A DNA stretch of 64,000 bases from JBJXFE01 sp046153875 (GCA_046153875.1 JBJXFE010000063.1:1-64000), one strand, 5' to 3'. Positions 43,429-52,126 are shown, counted from the stretch's first letter. The notes: a model not told the origin generated them from the sequence alone. Made by a program: numbers and translations.

Positions 43429-45513
43429 TCAACCCTGGCCCAGCTTCCGTTCCCATTCCTGCGGGCCCAGCGGGGGACCGCGGTCGAGTTCAGCGGCGCT
43501 GGCCTGCCCGGCGGCGCGGTCCCGGATGAGGCGCTCGGCCGCGTCGCGGTGGATGGGGGCGTTGTCACGGTCGCCCCGGAGCCGGTAGATCGACGCCAGG
43601 AAGCGGTGAGCGTCGATCAGGCCCGGTTGCATCGAGAGCGCCACCTTGAACGACTGGATCGCGTGGTCGTACTCGCGCATCCACGTGAGCACCACGCCGA
43701 GCGTGTGGTGCGCGTCAGGGTAGAAGTGCTGCAGTTCCAGCGCCCGCAGGCAGTGGTCCACCGCCCGGTCGAACTGCCCGCGCCCGGACGCGACCAGCGC
43801 GAGCCCGTGGTGCGCCTTCGCCTCGTGCGGGTCGAGCGCCGCGGCGCGGGAGAACACGCGATCCGCGTCGTCGTAGCGCCGCAGAAAGATGTAGACCGTG
43901 CCGAGCAGCGTGTCGAGGTCGGTCCGCCCGGCCGACTCGCGCTCGGCCTCCTCGAGCACGGCCCCGGCTTCCTCCAGTTTCTGCTCGGCGAAGAGGGCGG
44001 CCCCGAGGTGGAGCTTCGCGTCCGCGTGTGCCGGATGGGCGCGGAGGAAACCGCTGAGCACGCCGCGCGCGTCCGGGAAGCGTCCCACGTTGTGGTAGCA
44101 CTGCGCGAGATTCAGCACGTACCGCGGCTCGTCGGGCGTTTGCCGGGCCAGTTCCTCGAAGATCGGCATGGCCTGGGCCACCCGGCGGGTGGACATGTAC
44201 ACGATCGCCAGGTTGAACCGTGTCTCGCGCGCCACCAGCGCCCGCTGGGCGGCGGCATCTTCCGGCAGGGCCTGGATGTACCCCAGGTCGGCGAGCTGTT
44301 TCATCGCTTCGCCGGCCTCGAAGGGGTCGACGCGCAGGTCCGACGGGTGCTGCCCGGCCTCGCCCTCCATGGTGTCCCACGAGAAGAGCCGTTCGATCGG
44401 CGGCGGGGTTTCGAAGGCCTCCACGAGCACACGCCCGTCCATGTCCGCACCGACCGGCAGGCCCAGGATCGTCAGCGCCGTCGGCGCGATGTCGAGCAGG
44501 TTCGTGCCGTACACGTGCTCGCCGCGTTTCAGGCCCGGGCCGCTCACTGCCAGCACGCCCAGGGGGCGGTGCCACGTCGCGTCCATCGCCGCCATCGCAT
44601 CGTCGGGCGAGGGCTGCACGGCCGGGCGGAGATGGTCGCTGTGGAATCCGTGGTCGGACAGGAGAATCACGGCGGCCTCGGGGCCGGCCAGGTCCGTCAG
44701 GGCGCCGAGCATCATGTCCTGGAGCTGGTACACCGCAGACACGACCGGCGAGAAAACCCCGAAGTCTCGCTCGGAAACGTGGGGCATCCGCGGTGGATGA
44801 TACTGCATGAAGTGGTGCCCGACCACGTCGATCGTCTCGTAGAACACCATGGCGCAGTCCCACGCGCCGTCGGCGAGCAGGTGTGTGGCCGCATTGTGCG
44901 TCGACGCGTTCTGGGCCAGCAGCTTCGCGAGCAGAGCGACGCGCGGGTCGCGGGGGTCGATCTCCTTGAGGCGCGGCGCCAGCGCGAAAAGCTCCTCGGC
45001 CCGCACCTCGCCGGGATGCAGACGCAGGTCCGCGAGACGCCCGACGGCCCCGGGCGGATGGATCGCGCCCGGCAGCACAGGCCACGGGTCGGTCGGGCGA
45101 GCGGGCATTCCCTCCTGGAACAGGTTGGACACGCACGCCCCGAGGATCGGCTCCGCCGGGTGGGTCGCGTACCACGAGACGAGGTGCGTGCGCAGCCCGG
45201 CCTGTGTGAAGATGTTCCAGAGCGCCTTGGTGCGTCGCGTCGTGCCGCAGGCGACGCGCAGGCCCGGGCCGGAAGGGTCCGGCTCGATGAAGTTGAGCAC
45301 GCCGTGCTTGTCCGCGGTTTTGCCCGTGGCGATCGAGGTCCACAGCAGCGGCGAGAGCATCGGGTGGAGTGACGAGAGGTCCCCGCGGACTCCCGCGGCT
45401 AGCAGACGCGCCAGGTTGGGCATCGCGCCCCGGGCCAGCAGCGGGTCGATGATCTTCCAGTCCGCGGCGTCCCAGCCGACGATGAGCAGCCGCTGAGCCA
45501 GTCGTTGGGGCAT
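43429..45513 (-). CDS. Alkaline-phosphatase-superfamily protein with C-terminal TPR repeats
   Basis: A 694-residue product. The ATG at 45513 precedes the metal-binding motif VGWDAADW (D15, D18). Residues 1-385 form a type I phosphodiesterase/nucleotide pyrophosphatase fold: the nucleophile region LSPLLWTSIATGK, ETIDVVGHH, ILLSDHGFHSDH and GTNLLDIAPTALTILGLPVG. From about 395 to 670 there are TPR repeats (RFNLAIVYMSTRRVAQAM, AKLHLGAALFAEQKLEEA, AHHGLALVASGRGQFDRA). There is no signal peptide, so it probably acts in the cytoplasm on a phosphoester, with TPRs binding a partner. The substrate is unknown. Confidence 0.9.
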   Translation of the reverse strand: MPQRLAQRLLIVGWDAADWKIIDPLLARGAMPNLARLLAAGVRGDLSSLHPMLSPLLWTSIATGKTADKHGVLNFIEPDPSGPGLRVACGTTRRTKALWNIFTQAGLRTHLVSWYATHPAEPILGACVSNLFQEGMPARPTDPWPVLPGAIHPPGAVGRLADLRLHPGEVRAEELFALAPRLKEIDPRDPRVALLAKLLAQNASTHNAATHLLADGAWDCAMVFYETIDVVGHHFMQYHPPRMPHVSERDFGVFSPVVSAVYQLQDMMLGALTDLAGPEAAVILLSDHGFHSDHLRPAVQPSPDDAMAAMDATWHRPLGVLAVSGPGLKRGEHVYGTNLLDIAPTALTILGLPVGADMDGRVLVEAFETPPPIERLFSWDTMEGEAGQHPSDLRVDPFEAGEAMKQLADLGYIQALPEDAAAQRALVARETRFNLAIVYMSTRRVAQAMPIFEELARQTPDEPRYVLNLAQCYHNVGRFPDARGVLSGFLRAHPAHADAKLHLGAALFAEQKLEEAGAVLEEAERESAGRTDLDTLLGTVYIFLRRYDDADRVFSRAAALDPHEAKAHHGLALVASGRGQFDRAVDHCLRALELQHFYPDAHHTLGVVLTWMREYDHAIQSFKVALSMQPGLIDAHRFLASIYRLRGDRDNAPIHRDAAERLIRDRAAGQASAAELDRGPPLGPQEWERKLGQG

Positions 45514-45541
45514 GGCGGATGCTATCTCCCCGAGGGTGCGC

Positions 45542-45577
45542 ACAAAAACAAACACGGGCGGCCGAGGCCGCCCGTGT
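45542..45577 (-). terminator. Intrinsic terminator of the first PEP-CTERM-like gene
   Basis: An 11-bp GC-rich stem (45552-45562 with 45567-45577) around a 4-nt loop, followed on the minus strand by TTGTTTTTGTG. It lies 43 nt after the stop at 45621 and before the AlkP-TPR gene. Confidence 0.85.
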
Positions 45578-45620
45578 CGTGGTCAGGTTGAGTTCTGGTT
45601 GAACTCAGAACCGGTCGAGA

Positions 45621-46271
45621 TCACCGACGCCGACGACCCGCGAGGCCGACCGCCCCGAGGGCGAGCAGGGCCAGCGAACCGGGGGTCGGGACGTCGCCGG
45701 CGTTGATGCCCGCGCCGGCCACGTTCTCGTACGCGTACTCGACGATCGCGCGGGGCTGGGCGCCGAACGTCGCCGAGAGCGAGATCCGCATCCAGCCGTA
45801 GTGCGTCGCGTTGCCGTTCGCCTCGTTCTGGAACCGGAAGCCGACGATGTTGTTGGAGCTGTTGAACACGTGGGGCAGCAGACCCGTCGAGGCGGCCGTA
45901 CCGGCGCCGTAGACGCTCGCGGCGCTGATCAGCGTGCCCGGGACAAGGTTCGCCGTGTTGGTGCCCGTGCCGCCACCCTGAACGTACACGCCGCCGGCGG
46001 GAGCCCCGGGGTTGAAGTAGTTCAGCGCGGTCGTGCTCCAAGGGTTCACGTCCCAGCCCGGAACACTCGCCGGGACGGAGCTGTTGAGGCCTGTGACGAA
46101 GTTCACGTACACGCCGGCCGTCGTGCTGGGGATGTTGATGTTCACCACGCCGCTGTAGACGATCGCGGCCTCAGCGGACTGCTGGGGCACAACAGCCACA
46201 GTGGCCGCAGCCGCGGCGGCGGAGCAGGCGACGAAGTGCCTGTCCAGTCGGGACTTGAGCGAACGAACCAT
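45621..46271 (-). CDS. PEP-CTERM-like secreted protein 1
   Basis: A 216-residue product. The ATG at 46271 follows a purine-rich RBS (GAGAGGGAG). Residues 1-35 are a signal peptide ending AEA. The body is Gly/Asn/Thr/Ser-rich and beta-like, as expected for a surface protein. The C-terminus (about 194-216) has the three-part sorting signal: PTPG, a hydrophobic helix, then RRRR. Exosortase systems recognise this kind of tail (consensus PEP; here PTP). No exosortase gene is in the window. Expression is probably governed by the promoter at 46399-46426 and the palindrome touching it. Confidence 0.85.
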   Translation of the reverse strand: MVRSLKSRLDRHFVACSAAAAAATVAVVPQQSAEAAIVYSGVVNINIPSTTAGVYVNFVTGLNSSVPASVPGWDVNPWSTTALNYFNPGAPAGGVYVQGGGTGTNTANLVPGTLISAASVYGAGTAASTGLLPHVFNSSNNIVGFRFQNEANGNATHYGWMRISLSATFGAQPRAIVEYAYENVAGAGINAGDVPTPGSLALLALGAVGLAGRRRR

Positions 46272-46398
46272 GGTCTTGCTCCCTCTCTCTGGACCGAACA
46301 TCAACGACGCCCAACAACCGTTGGACAGCCCCCACGTTCGGTAAATGTTGCGGACTCTCTCCTCCCAGCAGCCACCCGCAGCGGGAGGCTCAACAAAC

Positions 46399-46426
46399 AG
46401 AATACTCCGTGTCGCCGGCGTTGCAA
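46399..46426 (-). promoter_or_regulatory. Sigma70-like promoter of PEP-CTERM-like gene 1
   Basis: On the minus strand, TTGCAA (46421-46426), a 16-nt spacer and TATTCT (46399-46404). Both boxes match 4 or 5 of 6 consensus bases, rare in this GC-rich window. Confidence 0.6.
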
Positions 46427-46447
46427 GAAAACACTCGCTGTTTTCTT
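46425..46447. promoter_or_regulatory. Inverted repeat at the -35 box (operator candidate)
   Basis: A perfect 9-bp inverted repeat, AAGAAAACA - 5 nt - TGTTTTCTT, extendable by GC pairs at 46423-46424 and 46449-46450 with one bulge. Its proximal end overlaps the -35 box by 2 nt. The AT-rich arms and placement fit a binding site for a dimeric regulator better than a terminator. Confidence 0.5.
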
Positions 46448-46630
46448 TGCGTTTCACCAATGATCGTGTTCCGGACGGGTGGTAGTTTCGTCACCCGCGA
46501 TACCGGGCGGTAGGCCGTGTAAGCCTGGGTAAGACCAGGTGCATCGGCGTGCCGCGGCTGTGTGGTGGACTCCGGGCATCACCTCCGGTACCGCAACGGC
46601 GTGGCGTGTCGCCCGGCGTACGCTCTTCGC

Positions 46631-47221
46631 GTGACGCCATCCCGACCCGGTGAAATCGTGATCGTGTCCGGGCTGCCCCGTTCGGGGACCTCGATGATGA
46701 TGCGGATGATCGTTGCCGGCGGCGTCCCCCCGCTGGTGGACGGCGTGCGCCCCCCCGATGTGGACAACCCGCTCGGGTACTTCGAGTATGAGCCCGTGAA
46801 ACGGACGCGCGAAGACCCGACATGGCTCGGCCTGGCCGGCGGGCACGTCGTCAAAATGGTCCACGTGCTGCTGCGCGATCTGCCGGCGGGGTATCCGTAC
46901 GCCGTCGTGATGATGCACCGCGATCCGGGCGAGGTGGTCGCGTCCCAGCAGAAGATGCTCGCGCGGCTCGGGCGCGCGGGTGGTTCGGCCGCGGGCGATG
47001 CGCTCCAACGGGTGTTCGCGGCACAGCTGGCCGACGTCGAACGTCAGGTGGCGGCGCGCGCCGAGTTTCGAACGCTGGATGTTCACTATGCGCGTGTGCT
47101 GGACGACCCTGCCGCGCAGGCGGGGCGCGTCGCGGCGTTTCTTGGGCTGGGCACCGCGCCGCTCATGGCCGCCGCCGTGGACGCGACGCTCTACCGGAAC
47201 CGCGCGGCTCCGCAGCGCTGA
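46631..47221 (+). CDS. Sulfotransferase-like P-loop protein
   Basis: A 196-residue product. Near the start, VIVSGLPRSGTSMMMRM is the 5'-phosphosulfate (P-loop) motif of PAPS-dependent sulfotransferases. MMHRDPGEVVASQQ resembles the 3'-phosphate motif region, and LDVHYARVLDDPAAQAGRVAAFLG is the usual C-terminal helix. It is shorter than typical sulfotransferases (250-300). The GTG at 46631 is chosen because it directly precedes the first strand; the GTG at 46562 would add 23 residues of poor character. Start uncertain. Confidence 0.75.
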   Translation: MTPSRPGEIVIVSGLPRSGTSMMMRMIVAGGVPPLVDGVRPPDVDNPLGYFEYEPVKRTREDPTWLGLAGGHVVKMVHVLLRDLPAGYPYAVVMMHRDPGEVVASQQKMLARLGRAGGSAAGDALQRVFAAQLADVERQVAARAEFRTLDVHYARVLDDPAAQAGRVAAFLGLGTAPLMAAAVDATLYRNRAAPQR

Positions 47222-47285
47222 TCGGCCCCGTCGTCCACCGAGCGCGCAGCGGACGCCGCCACCGACGCCGTAGAATCCCGTTGCA

Positions 47286-49172
47286 ATGCCCGTTCTCCTC
47301 CGCTGGCTTCTGGGCTTGGCGCCCCTCAACCCGATCGCGGTGAGGCTCGTCCAGAACGGTTCGCGCCGGACGAGGCACCTCTACATCCGCTCGGCGTACC
47401 TGGCGGTGCTCATTGTCGTGCTGCTCTGGGCGCTGCTGCTCAACACCGACCAGGACGCGATGAGCTACCGGGCCCTGGCCGAGGCCGGCGCGTCGAGCTT
47501 CGAGTGGATCGCGTACCTGCAGATCGGTCTGATCTGCGTGCTTGCGCCGGTGTTCATGGCCGGGGCGATCGCGCAGGAGGCCAACCCACGCACCTGGGAC
47601 ATCCTGCTCACGACGCCGTTGAGCTCGCTCCAGATCGTGCTGGGGAACCTGCTCGGGCGGCTGTTCTTTGTCCTGGCGCTGCTGGCGTGCAGTCTGCCGC
47701 TCTTCGCGCTCACGCAGTTCTTCGGCGGGGTACCGGGGAGGAGCATCTTCGCCAGCTACGCGGTGGCGGGCTGCGCCGCGGTCCTCGTGGGCGCGATCGC
47801 GATCGCGCTCTCGGTCAGCCGGCTCGTCGGACGGCGGGCCGTGTTCGCGTTCTATGTCTCGGTCGTCACGTACATCGCGGTGACGTGGGCGATCGACTAC
47901 GGGCTGACGTCCGTGGGGCGCGGGGCCGGGCCGGCGGGCGCGGGCGTCACGTGGATGACCGCGATCAACCCCTTCCTGGCGCTCAACGCGCTGCTCAACC
48001 CCTCGGGATACCCGCGGGCCGAGGCGGGGCCCGGCGTGCAGCTCTCCGGCCTGGCGGCGTGGTTTCTCGGCGCGCCGGTCACGACGTGGTGCGTCGGCAG
48101 TCTGCTGCTGTCGCTCGCGCTCATCGGGGCCTCCACGTTCACTGTTCGCGCGGGCGGCCTGGGCGCGATCGGCGTGGGCTCCGTCGGCGTGCCGTGGTAT
48201 CGGCGTGCCTTCGGCCTGGGCGGCGCCGGCGCGGAGCACCGGGCGCCGCGGCCCGTGTGGGTCAACCCGATCGCGTGGCGCGAGGCCGCCGCACGCAACG
48301 CGACTCTCGGGCGCGTCATCGCCCGCTGGTCGTTCATCGCGGTGGGCGGGGCGTGGGGGGCGTCGCTCGTTGTCATGCACTTCACCGGCGTGTTCACGAC
48401 CGCGACCCTGCGGATCGCCCTCCTGGCCACCGTGTGGGCGGAGTTGGCCGTCGCGACGCTCGTCGCCATCAACATGGCCGCGACCGCCATCAGCCGGGAG
48501 CGCGAGGACGGCACGCTCGACCTGCTCATCATCACGCCGATCACCGCGAGCCAGTACCTGACCGGCAAGCTCCGCGGGCTCGTCGCGTACATGCTCCCGC
48601 TGCTGGCCGTGCCCATCGGAACGCTGCTCATCGCCGGGCTCTACGCGCTCTTCGAGGGGCTCGGCGTGCCCGGCGGCGTGATGATCGCGGCCGCGCCCGC
48701 GGGCTGGACCGGCACCGGGCCGATCTCGGCGCCGTTCGTGCTGCCCGAATCCGGGCTGGTCGCGGCGGTCGTCGTCGTCCCGTTCATCGCCGCGAGCGTG
48801 ATGGTCGGGCTCAACTGGTCCCTCCGACGCGCGGGCACGCTCGGGGCCGTCGTCGTCACCGTCGCGGTGGTGGGGGTGATCTCGGGTGTCGTCGGGCTGT
48901 GCGGGTGGAACTCGGGGTCGAGCTTTCCGTACCTCGGTCCGGCCCTCGCGGCCCTGAGCCCCGCGTCGCTCGTCTATTCACTGGTCGACCCGGTGGGGGG
49001 TGCGACGCGTACCGTCATCGACCAGGGCGGTCGGCTCACCGCGACGCGGCTGGCGCTCGCGGCCGGCTCCGTCGCGGGCGCGATGATCTACCTCTTCGTG
49101 GTCTACGGCATCCATCTGTCGATGGTGAAGGACTTCGACAAGGCGATGCGCAACTTCGCCGGCGCCCGCTGA
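47286..49172 (+). CDS. Double-module ABC-2 type permease
   Basis: A 628-residue protein with about 12 membrane helices. It contains two copies of the ABC-2 coupling segment, QEANPRTWDILLTTPLSS near 97 and REREDGTLDLLIITPITAS near 400, each followed by a helix bundle, so two permease halves appear fused in one chain. No ATPase gene adjoins it. A hairpin terminator at 49192-49226 separates it from the convergent PEP-CTERM-like gene. Cargo unknown. Confidence 0.87.
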   Translation: MPVLLRWLLGLAPLNPIAVRLVQNGSRRTRHLYIRSAYLAVLIVVLLWALLLNTDQDAMSYRALAEAGASSFEWIAYLQIGLICVLAPVFMAGAIAQEANPRTWDILLTTPLSSLQIVLGNLLGRLFFVLALLACSLPLFALTQFFGGVPGRSIFASYAVAGCAAVLVGAIAIALSVSRLVGRRAVFAFYVSVVTYIAVTWAIDYGLTSVGRGAGPAGAGVTWMTAINPFLALNALLNPSGYPRAEAGPGVQLSGLAAWFLGAPVTTWCVGSLLLSLALIGASTFTVRAGGLGAIGVGSVGVPWYRRAFGLGGAGAEHRAPRPVWVNPIAWREAAARNATLGRVIARWSFIAVGGAWGASLVVMHFTGVFTTATLRIALLATVWAELAVATLVAINMAATAISREREDGTLDLLIITPITASQYLTGKLRGLVAYMLPLLAVPIGTLLIAGLYALFEGLGVPGGVMIAAAPAGWTGTGPISAPFVLPESGLVAAVVVVPFIAASVMVGLNWSLRRAGTLGAVVVTVAVVGVISGVVGLCGWNSGSSFPYLGPALAALSPASLVYSLVDPVGGATRTVIDQGGRLTATRLALAAGSVAGAMIYLFVVYGIHLSMVKDFDKAMRNFAGAR

Positions 49173-49191
49173 CTCTTGCCGGTGCGCATGG

Positions 49192-49226
49192 AACGGGCCG
49201 GAGGGTGACACACCCACCGGCCCGTT
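49192..49226. terminator. Hairpin terminator between convergent genes
   Basis: A 10-bp outer stem (AACGGGCCGG with CCGGCCCGTT) encloses an inner 5-bp stem (GGGTG with CACCC) and a 3-nt loop. It lies 20 nt after the plus-strand stop and 27 nt after the minus-strand stop. It could serve both directions; there is no long T-tract. Confidence 0.65.
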
Positions 49227-49252
49227 GGAGGCTCATGCGATAGCGGATCGGT

Positions 49253-49978
49253 TCAGCGGCGGCGGCGCGATGCGGCCAGGCCCGCGAGTGTCATCAGCCC
49301 GAGAGCGCCCGGCGACGGGATCGCGGCCGACCCCGAGAACGAGCTTTCCGAGTACCACTGCTGCACCGGCATCATCGTGGCCGGCGTGAATCCGACGCCC
49401 AGGTTCTGGAAGTTGAACGGGATGACGCCGTTGGTGTTCAGGGCGGAGAGGTCGAACCCGAAGTCGGCCGGGCCGAGCGCGCCGGGCGCCAAGCCGTACC
49501 CGGGAAGCGCCGCCCCGCTCCAAGTCATGTTGACGATCGACCCGACCGCGGCCGACGCCTGGAGACCGCCCGTCGAGCCCCACGCGAACTCCGTCCCGAG
49601 CGAGGTGTAGAGCCCGTTCGAGAACGTGACGTTCAGGAGCGTGACGCCGGAGAGGATGTCGGTGAAGCTGAACGAACCGGCGGCCTTGTAGTTGTGCGAG
49701 AACTGCCCGCCGCCGAGCGGCAGGCTGCCCACCGGCGTGAGCGTGATGCTCGCGTTGAACTGCGTCGAAACCGACAGCGGCGGGAGCGGGCCGTTGTTGT
49801 CATCAACCACGAGGTGAGTCGGGTTGTTGGGGCCGGTCGCGTCGGTAAACGTGAGCCCCGGGCCGCCGGAAAACGTCCAAGACTGGTCGCCCAGGTCGGA
49901 CGCGAAGCTGAAGAACACCGCGTGAGCGGACCCGGCCGAGACCGCCACCGCGGCGGCGAACATGCTGGTACGGAGCAA
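49253..49978 (-). CDS. PEP-CTERM-like secreted protein 2
   Basis: A 241-residue product. The TTG at 49978 has AGGAGG (49984-49989) 5 nt upstream; the ATG at 49963 is a possible but worse-placed start. A signal peptide ends near SAHA (about 24). The body is beta-rich, with many Gly, Ser, Thr and aromatic residues. The C-terminus (about 219-241) has PSPG, a hydrophobic helix and RRRR, an exosortase-type sorting signal with PSP in place of PEP. It is not closely similar in the body to the protein at 45621. Confidence 0.85.
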   Translation of the reverse strand: MLRTSMFAAAVAVSAGSAHAVFFSFASDLGDQSWTFSGGPGLTFTDATGPNNPTHLVVDDNNGPLPPLSVSTQFNASITLTPVGSLPLGGGQFSHNYKAAGSFSFTDILSGVTLLNVTFSNGLYTSLGTEFAWGSTGGLQASAAVGSIVNMTWSGAALPGYGLAPGALGPADFGFDLSALNTNGVIPFNFQNLGVGFTPATMMPVQQWYSESSFSGSAAIPSPGALGLMTLAGLAASRRRR

Positions 49979-50374
49979 GGCTTCCTCCTCTCGATCGCGC
50001 TTCGATCGACGAGCCGCGCCCGCGCCCGGAACGTCCGGGTGCGGTGCGCCAAACGCCTGCTCTCGCTCTTCCCCCCGTCGCCGGCATTCCTCAGCGGTCG
50101 AGTTACAGCCGAACGACAGAATCAGCCGCATCGACGGATTCCCCGCCGACGGACCGCACGACTTCTCTCTTCTCTCCGCCGGGTCGGCGAGCCTTGAACA
50201 CGGCTCACGGGTGCCTGACAACCGCTTGCGCGGCCGCCACGCGGACTCAGCCCCCAGAAGATACGTCCATCCTCGGCCTCCGCCAGCGCCGGAGCCCGGA
50301 AATTGTGACCTGTTTGGACGGGACGGAAGCGCAACCCTATCGCGTACCGTACCGACTTGCGAAGGCGGTCCCGC
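49979..50374. other. Intergenic region upstream of PEP-CTERM-like 2
   Basis: 396 nt between two minus-strand genes. Beyond the RBS at 49984-49989 I see no convincing promoter, hairpin or gene; the short frames here lack start signals. It includes TTGTCA on the minus strand near 50215 without a matching -10 box. Confidence 0.45.
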
Positions 50375-50920
50375 TCACATCGGCTTCTTGCCGATCGTGA
50401 CGTCGTAGACCTGCAGAAGCTTCTCCTTGTCGAAGACCATCTCCTGCCGCGTCAGCCCGACGACGTCGTACTCGGTGGTCAGCTCGATGGCGTCGACCGG
50501 GCACGCCTCCTCGCACATCCCGCAGAAGATGCACCGCAGCTCATCGATCTCGAACTTCTTCGGGTACTTCTCGCGGTCGTCCCAGGGGCTCTCGGCGGCC
50601 TCGATGTGGATGCAGCGCGCCGGGCAGATCGTGGGGCACATCATGCACGCCACGCAGCGGACCCGCCCGGACTCGTCGCGGTTGAGCCGGTGGACGCCGC
50701 GGAAGTTCGGGGCGTGCTGCCCGCCCTCCTCGACCGGCATGTGCTCGCGGCGCTGCTCGGGGTACTGGAATGTCCGGCTCGTCTTGCCCTGGCCGAAGGA
50801 CGTGAAGAAGTGCCGCATCGTCGTGCCGAAGCCCTTGAAGACCTCGGGGAGGTAGACCCCCTCGAGGCGGTTCATCGGGCGGGGCTTGATGACGCGCACG
50901 TCCTCGTCGCGGATCGACAT
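50375..50920 (-). CDS. nuoI: NADH-quinone oxidoreductase subunit I
   Basis: A 181-residue protein with two 4Fe-4S motifs, CVACMMCPTICP and CIFCGMCEEACP, spaced as in NuoI, plus the N-terminal GFGTTMRHFFTS and FQYPEQRR blocks. NuoI carries clusters N6a and N6b in the peripheral arm of complex I. The ATG at 50920 is used; a start at 50944 is possible. The other nuo genes are absent from the window. It is divergent from the SPOR-like gene. Confidence 0.92.
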   Translation of the reverse strand: MSIRDEDVRVIKPRPMNRLEGVYLPEVFKGFGTTMRHFFTSFGQGKTSRTFQYPEQRREHMPVEEGGQHAPNFRGVHRLNRDESGRVRCVACMMCPTICPARCIHIEAAESPWDDREKYPKKFEIDELRCIFCGMCEEACPVDAIELTTEYDVVGLTRQEMVFDKEKLLQVYDVTIGKKPM

Positions 50921-50973
50921 GGGGCGGAGTATAGGGGACGGCACGAACGCCCGGCGCGTCGTAGAATGCGGGC

Positions 50974-51942
50974 ATGAAGCGGCGCGGCCCGGCCCTGTTC
51001 GAGTTGATTAATGGCGGCGGCGTGGGACGACGCCCAGCGCCGATCGTGACGCTGCGGCCGCCGCAGGCCGTTGCGCCCCCGCAGGCCGACACGCCCGTTC
51101 GCGCGACGGACACCCAGCCCGAGTCCGAGCCGATCGCCGGGCGGAACGTCGAGCGTCGCGATGAACCCGTTGACGCATCGGATTGTGCCGAGGACTTGCC
51201 GGCGCGGCCCGGGGCTCCGCGATTCCGCGTGGTCGAGCGGCCGGCCCGCGTCACGCCGCCGGGGCCTGTGGAAGACGAACCGGTCGGGCCCGCCGCCGCG
51301 GCGCCACGCGACGAGCCCGGACGGCTGAACATCTCGCCGAGCGTCCTCTTGCTCGCGGGCGCGGGTGTGATCGCGGTGTGCGTGCTGATCTGGTCCGTCG
51401 CGTACGACGTCGGCAAGGGAGAGGCCGAGGAGGCCGCGCGGCGCGAGCTTCGGCTCCAGGCCGACGGCACGGTGCACGACCCGCTCAACGCGGACCTGCC
51501 CCTGAATACGAACCTGGTGAGGCCGGAGACCCGCCCGACCGCACCCTCTGCGGCGCCGAATGGCTCGGGCGGTGCGGGCACGCCGAACCCGGCCGGCCTG
51601 GCTCCCCCGGCCACGGCGGGCGACCCACGCGAAGTCGGCAAGAACTACCTGCAGCTCGTGACCACCGACAAGACCGAAGCGGATGCACTTGTGAAGTTCC
51701 TGGGCGAAAACGGCGTATCGGCGTTTCAGGTGTCGCTGGACGGGCCGGGGACCGGGGCCAACAATCGGGCCCGGTTCACGGTGTTCTGCTCTCGCGGGAT
51801 CTCGCGTGAGGAACTCAAGGACCGGGTGCCCGCCCGAACCGAGTTGGATGACGCGGTCGGCCGACTGGGGAGGGTTTGGAAGGGCGAGCGCCGAGGGTCC
51901 ACGGATTTCTCGGGGCGAATCTGGAGCAAGTTCACCCGCTAG
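50974..51942 (+). CDS. Membrane protein with SPOR-like C-terminal domain
   Basis: A 322-residue protein. Residues 1-120 are a Pro/Arg-rich cytoplasmic segment, one membrane helix lies at about 122-145, and a Pro/Ala/Gly linker follows. The C-terminal 80 residues (about 225-305: YLQLVTTDKTEADALVKFLGENGVSAFQV...FTVFCSRGIS) resemble a SPOR domain, which in known proteins binds denuded peptidoglycan at division septa. The match is by eye. The small basic protein gene follows after 22 nt. Confidence 0.78.
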   Translation: MKRRGPALFELINGGGVGRRPAPIVTLRPPQAVAPPQADTPVRATDTQPESEPIAGRNVERRDEPVDASDCAEDLPARPGAPRFRVVERPARVTPPGPVEDEPVGPAAAAPRDEPGRLNISPSVLLLAGAGVIAVCVLIWSVAYDVGKGEAEEAARRELRLQADGTVHDPLNADLPLNTNLVRPETRPTAPSAAPNGSGGAGTPNPAGLAPPATAGDPREVGKNYLQLVTTDKTEADALVKFLGENGVSAFQVSLDGPGTGANNRARFTVFCSRGISREELKDRVPARTELDDAVGRLGRVWKGERRGSTDFSGRIWSKFTR

Positions 51943-51964
51943 CCGCGCGAAGGAAGTTCACCCC

Positions 51965-52126
51965 ATGAGCCTCGACCGATCCCTGAAAACCACGGGCGGC
52001 CTCGCCGCAAAGCGCAGCGTCATGACCCGCACCGAGCGGATCGCCAAGCTGACCGAGGACAAGAAGCTGGACGCGAAGAACCCCAAGGCGCTCGGCCTGC
52101 CCAAGACACTCGTGCCCAAGCTCTGA
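51965..52126 (+). CDS. Small basic protein (PVC type)
   Basis: A 53-residue protein rich in Lys and Arg, with AAGGAAG about 8 nt before the ATG at 51965. The pattern MSLDRSLK...RSVMTRTERIAKL...LGLPK matches my recollection of the small basic protein family (TIGR04137) known from Chlamydiae, Verrucomicrobia and Planctomycetes, thought to associate with the ribosome. It has no membrane helix. Being this small, it is easily missed; its neighbours are the SPOR-like gene and an aminotransferase. Confidence 0.85.
   Translation: MSLDRSLKTTGGLAAKRSVMTRTERIAKLTEDKKLDAKNPKALGLPKTLVPKL

Larger units (their letters stand above)
46272..46630. other. Divergent region between PEP-CTERM-like 1 and the sulfotransferase-like gene
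   Basis: About 360 nt, more AT-rich than its neighbours around 46380-46460. It contains the promoter and palindrome described separately. The minus-strand leader would be about 125 nt and carries no strong hairpin. No promoter is evident for the plus-strand gene. Confidence 0.5.
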
